Shown here: positions 37,901-49,900 of the stretch, in pieces
How positions within the stretch are numbered: position 1 is the first letter of the stretch
Layout: each line of letters opens with the position of its first letter
Source of the DNA: Ridgeia piscesae
Taxonomy: Eukaryota > Annelida > Polychaeta > Sabellida > Siboglinidae
NCBI GenBank assembly: GCA_025642075.2
Contig: JAODUO010000465.1
Span: 503,501-567,500, forward strand
Length of the DNA: 64,000 bases
Direction of reading: 5' to 3'
Position numbers and translations under genes: made by a program
Notes under the pieces: generated by a model
Seen by the model: the letters and a program-made list of their open reading frames with translations, nothing else
Databases searched by the model: none
Told to the model about the DNA's origin: nothing

Positions 37901-40900
37901 TGAGTCAGTGGCTCATTCTCTACGTATACTCCCTGTGTAGAATGTCCGTTTCAGATTTTATGAAACTAAACTTTGAAGTTTACACGTTATAACTGAACCT
38001 TCATTTGTTTGTGAATATTTGCATTTATGTTTATATACAGTTCTACTAAACACCATTTCATGTTTTTTTGTAGAAATTGTCCGAATATTTGATGGCGACA
38101 GCGCTGTTAAAAAGCGGAGCTATCGGACTGTGGCCGTGCCAAAGAGTGCCCCAGCGCAAGTACTGCTAGTAGGTGTCACATGAAATAGTAGGCCTAACAA
38201 GTAACACAATTTGTTTGCTGGTAAGATGGATAGAGTGCACGTCCGAGTTACACAAATGGTCATACTAGTAGGCTTGGGTGGGTGATATTTGCTGAAAAAA
38301 TTATTGTCTGTTTTTACAATATTATCATGTTGGTGAAAACATCAGCTGAAGTGTGGGCATTTTAATTCTGAAATAAAAATGGTGGAAGAGTCAACAATTT
38401 CATTTTACGGTGATTTCTAAGCAGGTGTGTGTTTTACCAACAACAGTCAAGTAGCACCTTGCAGTGAAATTGTAAATATCCTGGCAGAATTAAACTAGTG
38501 GTGTGTCTTGTCTCTGAGATTACAAGGAATCTACCGGGATAACATGTTCTGTGTTGTTTCTCGCTCTCAGGAGGTGGCGCTGCGAACATTCCACATCTCC
38601 GACAACCCGAAGAATTACTACATAACTGAGACTACCAGCAAAGGTCAGTTATAAAATAAGTACTGCAGTCATAACACTATTGATAGCACAGTGGGTATCA
38701 GTTGTGTACAATGATCACGTGTTTGACATGACTAAACTGACTTGTTTGACATGACAGCAAGTTCAGCAACAACATGGTTAACATGACAGCAACAACTTCT
38801 TTGATGTGAACATGACAGCAACAATTTCTTTGATGTGACAATGAAATGTTTGAGGTGATGAATGTGTTTATAACCATCTCACGGTTATGTTTAAAATAAG
38901 CACAACTTCCGTGATGGGAAACATAGTTTGCGGATGGGTATGTTTCATAAATAACATGGGATTGAAAGGGTTAAAATATTCTAGTATTCCTTTGAAACTA
39001 CCTAATTGCCAACGCTTGCTTTCAGAGGACGGCACAGAACGGGAGATTGACTGCAATCAGCCAATCAGAGGGCAGATCACGTCACGTGACGGCAAGTTAC
39101 CGTCCGTCTTTCTGCGATACAGTGCGACCAATCAGAACCGGGGCCACATCCGAGTATACCCAGGAGGCTTGAGGTTCGTTACTCGTTGTAATCTTGCTAA
39201 TGCCGTCATTCTGCCAAAAAATGAACGTGGAACATTCAAACCTCCCACCACATATTGTGTACAAATTATAGTCTCCAAAGATGTTCTTTGTGACAAAAAA
39301 GCATGTGTTTATAAAGTGACGGTGGTATGCAGAGGTGTGCCGATGGGAGACTTGAAATGTCACACACATTTCACAACGTTATCAAAGTTGCACGTCACAC
39401 TCATAATTTTATTGTCACGTAGAGAGACAACGTGATAGTAGATCTGTCAGTGGGGAACCTACAGAATTAATCATCCAAGTGGTACCATTACGCAGGTCGG
39501 GTCGCGTGCTGTGAACCGTCAGCGTCCCATGACCTTGTTACGCTGAATTAATTCATATATCCAGCATTTGTTAACACACATTGTAGATTTGCCTTATATT
39601 ACTAACATTTGGAATCTAAAAGAATTCAAAGATGAACCGGAAAAACAATTATCCCACGCGCGTGTAAAGAGCGCGATTACATCACAGGCCTGAGTTGCAT
39701 ATCAGCGCCCCCTAGCGATCATGTAGGTTCCTAGTTTTGATTATGACATAGGGAAACTGCGTGTAGTGGATCTGATCTGTCTGTTGTGTCCTACAAGTGG
39801 TGGGTGGTGCATTGCAGAAAGACGAATCAGGAAGACGTGGCAGACTTCAAGAACATTCCTGTAGACAAAGACACAACTGCAGACGAGGTCCTTCAAAGGG
39901 TCTTGTGCAAGCTCGGGGACGAGGTAAACGTCAGAAACCCTGCCAACGCATCCAGCCTTGTGGACAGTCTTTGGGCGGAATCATCAATTGTTTAAATGTG
40001 TTGGTGTACGTTCTGTGGTTGCAAATGTGGTGTGTAATTTATTTAGTTGGGCAAAACTGTGTTCATTAGGTCTGTGTTTGAAGCACTACATTGTCTACCA
40101 TACAACACCAGTACTCGGTGGTGGGTGGTTTGCCGGAAATATGGAAAAATGTAACATTACACATGAAATTGGTAGCTGATCTATTACAATATGAAAGATA
40201 AACATTTACCTAGTTGTGATATATAAGTATTCCATTAAACGTCTTAATTCCACATCGTGCCACCTCATTGAAGTTCTGTTTGCTGCCATAGAAATAGGTT
40301 TACAAGTCGCCAAGACATGCTGTTTATTTCTGCCATTTTCACTTTTCAACATGTCAGTTCAAGCATTCTGGCACTAGGCAGGCAATTAGCTCCATTCTGA
40401 AATCAAAATTGAACCTAATTTCAGTACAGGAAAGTAGAATTGACTTGATTGAGTTATTTGGCATTGGAAATCAATTTCTGCAGCAGACGACAGGAACCAA
40501 TAAATCTATGCAGGTGACAGTAAATGAACAACTGTTACTTTGTCATCATATCTGATTAAATACATAACTATGTATTTTCATGTAGACATAAGATTCTGTA
40601 AAAAGTAATGGGAAAAATACATAATTTGTAGTAGGTTTTTAAAATAACAATCGGTAATTTAGGACTGTTTTTTGCTATGTGGAATTGGAACTGACTTGTC
40701 GTGCTTGTGTTTGCGCGGACGAAGAAGGCAGACTCCAAGAACTACTCGCTGGTGGAGCTGTGTCTGGACAAGGGTGTGTCGGAGTGTGAGATCAGTCGTA
40801 GTGAGAAACCCTGGATGATCATACAACAGAGTCGCAGGGTGAGTACACGGGGTGGACACTTTAACATGTTTCCCGTAGGAAGTGAGTAGAAATTATTAGT

Positions 40901-43900
40901 TGAGTAATCAGAAATTTTACTTGAATAATATACTTGCAACTTGATGAAAATGTTCGCAAATAATAATGTTGACGTCTTGGTGATGAAACTGAGGTGTCCG
41001 AAACCCACGAAGTGGCTGATATATGACACTTTTACCCTAACTGTTGCCGTCTAAACCCCAATGACGTGTCACCAACACTATTGTGATCCTTAAATGGTGT
41101 TTCAGGAGTCTCTGCGGCGGACGAGAATGACACGCTTTTATCTGAAAGAATTGAAAGACCCCCATGGTACCCACATTGCCCTCTACGTTGGCAATCTGCC
41201 AACAGGACTTTCGCAACGTCAGTACGAGAAGATTCTGCTGGATATTATAGGCAAAGGTAAGTGGCAGGACACGGACATACAGGGGAGGGACGTTCTTGGT
41301 CGTTCGTGGTTGACATCAAGTCATTGCAGCAGTAGGTGTCTGGCTGGCATAAGTAGGTCTCTGTCTGGCATATATAGGTCTCTGTCTGGCATATGTAGGT
41401 CTCTGTCTGGCATAAGTAGGTCTCTGTCTGGCATAAGTAGGTCTCTGTCTGGCATAAGTAGGTCTCTCTGGCATATGTAGGTCTCTGTCTGGCATAAGTA
41501 GGTCTCTGTCTGGCATATGTAGGTCTCTGTCTGGCATATAGTAGGTCTCTGTCTGGCATAAGTAGGTCTCTGTCTGGCATAAGTAGGTCTCTGTCTGGCA
41601 TATGTAGGTCTCTGTCTGGCATAAGTAGGTCTCTGTCTGGCATAAGTAGGTCTCTGTCTGGCATAAGTAGGTCTCTCTGGCATATGTAGGTCTCTGTCTG
41701 GCATAAGTAGGTCTCTGTCTGGCATAAGTAGGTCTCTGTCTGGCATAGTAGGTCTCTGTCTGGCATATGTAGGTCTCTGTCTGGCATAAGTAGGTCTCTG
41801 TCTGGCATATGTAGGTCTCTGTCTGGCATAATGTAGGTCTCTGTCTGGCATAAGTAGGTCTCTGTCTGGCATATGTAGGTCTCTGTCTGGCATATGTAGG
41901 TCTCTGTCTGGCTTATGTAGGTCTCTGTCTGGCATAAGTAGGTCTCTGTCTGACATATGTAGGTCTCTGTCTGGCATATGTAGGTCTCTGTCTGGCATAG
42001 GTAGGTCTCTGTCTGGCATATGTAGGTCTCTGTCTGGCATAAGTAGGTCTCTGTCTGGCATATGTAGGTCTCTGTCTGGCATATGTAGGTCTCTGTCAGG
42101 CATAAGTAGGTCTCTGCCTGGTGTATGTAGGTCTCTGATTCTCTGTCTGGCATATGTAGGTCTCTGTCTGGCATATGTAGGTCTCTGTCTGGCATATGTA
42201 GGTCTCTGTCTGGCATATGTAGGTCTCTGGCTGGTGTATGTAGGTCTCTGGCTGGCATATGTAGGTCTCTGTCTGGCATATGTAGGTCTCTGTCTGGCAT
42301 ATGTAGGTCTCTGTCTGGCATATGTAGGTCTCTGATTCTCTGTCTGGCATATGTAGGTCTCTGGCTGGCATATGTAGGTCTCTGGCTGGCATATGTAGGT
42401 CTCTGGCTGGCATATGTAGGTCTCTGGCTGGCATATGTAGGTCTCTGGCTGGCATATGTAGGTCTCTGCTGGCATATGTAGGTCTCTGGCTGGCATATGT
42501 AGGTCTCTGATTCTCTGGCTGGCATATGTAGGTCTCTGGCTGGCATATGTAGGTCTCTGTCTGGCATATGTAGGTCTCTGGCTGGCATATGTAGGTCTCT
42601 GGCTGGCATATGTAGGTCTCTGGCTGGCATATGTAGGTCTCTGGCTGGCATATGTAGGTCTCTGGCTGGCATATGTAGGTCTCTGGCTGGCATATGTAGA
42701 GAGGCTAAAGTTCAAATTGACATTCTGATCTTTTGTGTTGTAATTTATTGATTTATTTGATATTAACCATCAAGTTGGTGCAGAAATATTGCCTCTGAAT
42801 CCTGTTTCAAATCGTGGACAAGTTCATTCACTTTGTGTGGGTCCAGTTCAATCAGCTGTATCGATCACTCTCTCAATGTAGACATATCTCTGTGTATGTG
42901 TAGTCTTTTCTGCAAGGCTGAATACTTCCTAGAAAAGTGATTAGTGTTCAGTTGGACATGTCGGAGGAAGGAGTAAGGAGTAAAATATGCTACGAGATGC
43001 CTTAATTAGTGTATACTATTTATCAACTATTTTATTTATTATTTGTTTGTTTATTTTATAAACTTCAGTATAATTAACTTGCATTCTTTAGTATAAGTAT
43101 TTTAGTACTATTATGACCAATATTATATATTTATTTTGATAAGTTTATATTGATCAATTTATTCGACAAATGAACTTCTATTTTTACTTTTTAAAGGAAA
43201 TCTATATAGTGCTGTAATGCGCCTGTGGATAGTTATAATTGCTAGACTTACAATGCAGAAAAATGTCAGGTTATTTATTATTATTATTATTGAGGACAGG
43301 ACACTGCGTTATGTAAGAAGAATTTAACTTTGGTGTTTCAGAGAATAAGTGGTATGGTTTTGACGTGATCTACTACGAGTACGGCTCCCTGGTGTTGCTC
43401 TACAGTAACCCTGACACGGCCATCCGCGCCTACAACATCCTTAACAAGGCCAACTTTGACGACAAACAGCTGCTTGTCTTGTTGCTGCCAAACATACAGG
43501 TGAGTCAACTGTTGACGCACACGTCAGTGTAGTTGGACGACAACAGTGTGAACACATGTGATTCTAAATTTTACAATCTCAGTCAGAGCAGCAATTGCAT
43601 TTTGGAATATAACATTCCGTTTGGTAATATGACCAGCAGATGATAGGAATTCTGTCAATTATGATTTATACGTTTTTGCTCGCTTTGCTGTTTGCATATG
43701 CTTAATTGTTGAATTTTATAACAGCTGGAACTATGTGTCAAAATATTATGCGTAATTGTATTTTAAAGTTTTTTTCTTAATGATAATTTAATTGGACTGT
43801 TGATGCTACATTTTTGTAATCCTGAATTATCAAGTGCTATTTTATGTTTTTGTAACATCGCCTTTGAACCGGGTAAGTTCGAGAAATAGTTTTATTATTT

Positions 43901-46900
43901 TAAGGGCCTGCTGTGATCCACCCCTGGTGTGATCTGCTCCTGGTGTGATCCGCCCCTGGTGTGATCTGTTCCTGGTGTGATCCGCCCCTGGCGTGATCCG
44001 CCCCTGGTGCGATCTGCCCCTGGCATGATCCGCCCCTGGTGCGATCCGCCTCGTGTAACAATGGATTGTGTTGATCTGTTGCAGCCACAGATGATCCCGG
44101 ACTACGTGATGCCGCTGCTGGTGCTGGTGAATGTGAAGAGTGGAGGCCAGCAGGGCATGGAGCTGATCCACTCCTTCAGAAAGCTGCTCAACCCACACCA
44201 AGTGTACAACCTCATGAAGGGTGGACCACTGCCTGGGTGAGTAGATCGTGTATAACCTCATGAAGGGTGGACCACTGCCTGGGTGAGTAGATCGTGTATA
44301 ACCTCATGAAGGGTGGACCACTGCCTGGGTGAGTAGATCGTGTACAACCTCATGAAGGGTGGACCACTGCCTGGGTGAGTAGATCGTGTATAACCTCATG
44401 AAGGGTGGACAATTGCCTGGGTGAGTAGATTGTGTACAAGGACTGAAGTGTGGGATATACCGCATTATACAATGACTGATCCGGTGTACTTTTATATAAT
44501 GACTGATCCGGTGTACTTTATATAATGACTGATCCGGTGTACTTTTATATAATGACTGATCCGGTGTACTTTTATATAATGACTGATCCGGTGTACTTTT
44601 ATATAATGACTGATCCAGTGTACTTATATATATAATGACTGATCCGGTGTACTTATATATAATGACTGATCCGGTGTACTTATATATAATGACTGATCCA
44701 GTGTACTTTTATATAATGACTGATCCGGTGTACTTTTATATAATGACTGATCCGGAGTACTTACATGTAATGACTGATCCAGTGTACTTTTATATAATGA
44801 CTGATCCGGTGTACTTTTATATAATGACTGATCCGGTGTACTTTTATATAATGACTGATCCGGTGTACTTACATGTAATGACTGATCCGGTGTACTATTC
44901 AAGTCCGTTTGTTGACGATATGTTGTATTCACTGGTTGCAGTCTCTACGTGTTCCGCAATGTGCCGTACTTCAAGATCCTGGTGTGCGGGGGAGACGGCA
45001 CAGTGGGCTGGGCTCTGTCTTGTCTCGACAACGTTGGTCAGGACGCCCAGTGTCAGTCGCCTCCCATGGCCATCGTGCCCCTCGGCACAGGTATGTCTTC
45101 CCCCTCTCAGGGAGGGTCTCGTATCTCACCAAGCATAAACATCGTATATGTTTTGTATTGATTAATCCCCTCACTTTACTGCTGATTTCTGTGCAATAAA
45201 GTTGCTTTTAGCACCAGCTTGTGTTGACATGATTTTATCTTTTACTTGCTACAGAAATGTCAAGGTTTTGTGTAAGAAAATCTGCAAAGTTTTGGGGCAA
45301 ATGCAGTGTATCCGTTTTTTAAAGGACAGAAATTGACGCAAGCAAGGTGGCATGTAAACAGTAATATATTGTGATGGGTGTTAGCAAAAATGTCTTGTCT
45401 CAGACATAACATGAGAATAACGTTGACACGTTTCTTTTTGACGTTGACAGGAAATGACCTGGCCCGGGTGTTGCGGTGGGGCCCAGGATGCACTGGGGCA
45501 GAGGAGCCAATCAACCTGCTCAGGGATGTCATCGACGCTGAGGAGATAAAGTTGGACAGGTTGTTATGACTTAATTATTTCTCCAGTGTGGAAAATTCCC
45601 AAATGTGACATCATTCAGAGGTATTCACTGTTCCGCAAGCTGCAGTTATAAGCACTTCCGCACATGTGGAGTCCTAGCTTAAGTCCAACATGACGGGGGT
45701 GATTTCTGTGCCGAGGGTACAACTGTGGACATTTCTGCACAGGTGGACGGTCATCTTTCACCCGAACGAGAAGGAGACGGACGAAATGAAGCTTGCTCTT
45801 GCCAATGACACAAACGCTGCAAACACAAACGAGGACACAACGTCGATATTCCTCATGAATAACTACTTCGGTATCGGCATAGACGCGGACCTGTGCCTCG
45901 ACTTCCACATGGCTAGGGAGGAGAACCCGGATAAGTTCAACAGCAGGTAGGGGCTGCCTTCCCATCGGGACACCTCCTGATCCTCATCAGCATTTGACAC
46001 CTGCTGCAGAACGGTCAGGGTTAAATTGCGAAATAATGAATGCCGTTCTGTGCGATTTTGTGTTAAATTGCAAAATTGAGCAACTAGTTTGAGCTGTTTT
46101 GGATTGCATATGTCGTGAGTGATAACGTTATTAAGGCCAGCCTAAGAAAGACAGTCACTCGTAAATTGTTTTCATGATAGTAAGATATAGGAAATTATTC
46201 TCTCTAATTGGGTCACCTCTGAATAGAGGTCGCTTTCATCCAATCATGAGATTGACCTTTAAAGTGATGTTTCACTGTTATTTCTTGAAATAGTTTATAG
46301 GTAGTTTATTGCTGAAGCTGAAGCAGGCTTTAAAGGTGTGGCCGGAGCAGAGCTGTAACAAGTACATTTATTTTGTACTTGAGTAAAAGTAAAAGTAACC
46401 CTAGAAAAAGCTACTCAAGTAAAAGTACTTCTAGAAAAATGTACTTGAAGTACAAGTAAAAAGTAAAAACGTACTTGAAGTAAACACAAAAGTATTTTTC
46501 TCCTGAAACTAGTTCTCAATGGGCGATGCAGCCAACTGTTGTGAATAAAACAAAACATTCACAATTATAATTTAGTGTGTACAACAAGCAGATATAAATT
46601 GTTTGCTATATTTGTTGTTCTATGCATAAAAATATATATTTAACACTATGAACTATAATAGTGCAAACAACATTGTGTAAGCCAATTAGGCCTATAAGCT
46701 GTAAATACACAATGCTTTAATAATAGGCCCACAGCAACCATCGTATTCATAAGTAGAATGAGTAGTAATTCACGTTGTTATGGGGTATTATATATTTTTT
46801 TAATGTTAATTATCATCGTGGGTTATAGATGGATGTGTGATGAATTTTATCATGTTTTACTTGTTGGAACAGCGCTATACAAATTTCACGATTATGATTA

Positions 46901-49900
46901 GGAGGCATTCGTTCTAGATGAATGGTTATAATAACGTGTCTTAAAATATGTCTTCATTTGTAATAATCACTAATTGTAACATTTATAAAATACTTTAATT
47001 AAATTAAACAGTTACACACACTTATCTATGTTAAAAAAAGATAGAGATTATAAAGATGTGGTTCCACAAGACCTGCAGATTCGCGGTGGGCGATAACCGG
47101 GAGCCTTCAATATCTACAGCACATGCAGTTCACAGTGAACATCTAAAGCTAATAAACTATGTCAAGACACAAGAAGACAAGGCAGCTGTTTTTATTGTCT
47201 AGTCAATGTAAGGCTTTAAATAACCTCAGGGCCAATGCCATTCATCAGCATTGTTGTCTTAGCGGCCCAGTCAGGAAGTCTTGCACTGCAGTTGTGACAC
47301 CTAGTTCAACCTGCACTGGGGCCCCAGATTGCAATTATCTCACTGGCTTCATCAGCTGACAAAGCAAATCATTTGTTAAACTGATGTAGAAATCTGGCCA
47401 GCCCAGGACACTTAACATGTCTGTCTGTGGTACGTTCCGGCTGATATTTGCAATGCTTCTGGTGCAGCACATCATTCGCAGAACTTTTAGGACATTAAAT
47501 TTTGCAAATGTAACAAAGAAAATATGAGTATTTCACTACATTTAGAAAACGTACACATATTTGTACTTTGTTACAAGTAAAAGCACTTCCAAACAAATGT
47601 ACTTCTTTACTCATGAAAAGTAAACTTTTCTACTTAAGTAAAGTAACAAAGTAAATGTACTTCGTTACATTACGGCTCTGGTTCGGAGTGAGGCCATCCT
47701 AAATACTTGTCCTTCGTTTCTTGTTTCCTCTTACATTCCTTAACTGTTCTCGCAGTGCTGTTCCCACCAGTCGTTCTCTCCAGTCCTCCAATCTCATAGA
47801 ATCTCCTGTCACATATGTCTTTGTCTTGTCACAGACGTCTTTGTCTTGTCACACACGTCTTTGCTTTGTCTTGTCACACACGTCTTTGCCTTGTCTTGTC
47901 ACACACGTCTTTGCTTTGTCTTGTCACACACGTCTTTATCTTGTCACACACGTCTTGTCATCAACACGTCTTTGTCTTGTCACCACGTCTTTATCTTGTC
48001 ACAGATGTCTTTGTCTTGTCACACACGTCTTTGTCTGTCACACACGTCTTTATCTTGTCACACACATCTTTATCGTGTCACACACGTCTTTATCTTGTCA
48101 CAGATGTCTTTGTCTTGTCACACACGTCTTTGTCTGTCACACACGTCTTTATCTTGTCACACACGTCTTTGTCTTGACACACACGTCTTTATCTTGTCAC
48201 ACACGTCCTTGTTCCAGATTACACAACAAAAGTGTGTATCTGAAGATGGGTCTACGCAAAATGATGAACCGGCGATCATGCAAGGACCTGCATCGAAGCA
48301 TCCGCATAGAAATCGACGGCAGGCCAATTGAACTGCCCCCTTGTGAAGGGATTGTCATCCTCAACATCCTCAGGTACGGATTTACAAAATGCAACGAACA
48401 ATTTTATGTAATGAGGATAGAAACTAAATTTGTCTTCATTAGTCTTTAAAGCAAAGTTGTATGTGCTGGTAGCTAAACATACATACAGACAACTAAGTTT
48501 GCAGCTGTCCAAGAACATAGGTAGAGACAAATAATAAAGTTTGACTGCCCATGCTTTCTAACAGTGTTGTCGATCAGTCTTACTTTATTAAACCCCTTTG
48601 CTAGACCTCTTCCTTGCATAAAACATTTTTAGTTTGCGTAATCAGTAACCGACCCTTGCATAAGTGGTACCAATAGAAAGCCCTGTTCTTGCCCAACCTG
48701 GGAAAACTAAATGTGGTGGATAGTCCAGCGAATCAGAACAAAGTTTCCAAACACCGCGTCATCTTCCAGCCGAAGCAGAAGTAAACAACAAGATGGTGGA
48801 TGTTCGTGTCGAAGAACTTTCCAGATTTCAAACGTTTACTTAAGATTATCTCATGTTGCTGCATCTATGTTTCGACAAAACAACTGACAGTATTCAAGAA
48901 TATGGCTGTTATACTAGTTCAAATAGTTAAAACGAATTTGATATGAAAAATCAACCATTTGTCAACGCAACATTTCACTGCTAGCGCCGCGAATTTGCAA
49001 CGGTGGCGAATGTAGTAGCAAACGGCCGGCCTAAAACGGCCTACCCCAATGTCAAATAAATTTAAAAAAATAAAACTTCTTAATGGATTTGATTAATTTT
49101 TTTTATTTGGCAGCTAATATGTATGGCTACATTTGTCTCACAAGAAGGAGGAAATTTGTCCGCTCAGTAATTATTATGGAACAGGATAGTGCGGTTTTTC
49201 TCTCTACATTTTTGTGGATGACGTTCAGCTCATAATATCACCATGGTTATCCGACATAATAGAGATAGTATAATTTTATATATCTTTTTGTATCATTCAT
49301 ATATCATTCATATTTTTATGATAAGTATTTGCAGAGTTATGATTTATATTGTAACAGTATGTAAAAGAGGATATTTGCTGGCCAGTCGCAGGGTTAAGGC
49401 GCAGTGATAATATCTGAGTATGTAGGACAAAGTCAAGTTTTTACTTAGGTGACACAAAACGTAAACTGTTGTTGACTTTGTACTTTTTATGGTGTCTGAA
49501 ACCAAGCTTTGTTTGAATACATGTTGCCATTACGGTAACCATCTTTGATATATCAGTTCCACTGCATTTGTGAACATTTGTAGTAAAGTTGGCAGCATAA
49601 TTAAATACATATTTTACACAACTAAAAATTTTGAATTGCGATTGAAAAAAATAGTTGCACAAAATGTGTTTACCGATAAATAACCCCCACCCTGTGTGTT
49701 GACAGCTGGGCGTCAGGGGCCAACCCCTGGGGGCAGGAGAAGGAAGACCAGTTCAGTAAGCCGACCCACTACGATGGCATGCTCGAGATCATTGCGGTCA
49801 CTGGGGTGGTCCACTTGGGGCAGATACAGAGTGGACTGCGGGGTGCCATTCGCATCGCCCAGGGCGGACATGTGAGTAGGGTCATCCAGTGCAGCTTATG

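Noticed and set aside
38150..38162. Alternative donor GCGCAA|GTACTG in DGKQ exon 8
   Set aside because: It would drop VLL and break agreement with the following exon; CTGCTA|GTAGGT keeps phase and family similarity.
41245..42693. 482-codon and 464-codon minus-strand frames with MPDRDLH-type repeats
   Set aside because: Product of the 21-bp intron 13 array; two frames are open at once, as expected for a repeat artefact.
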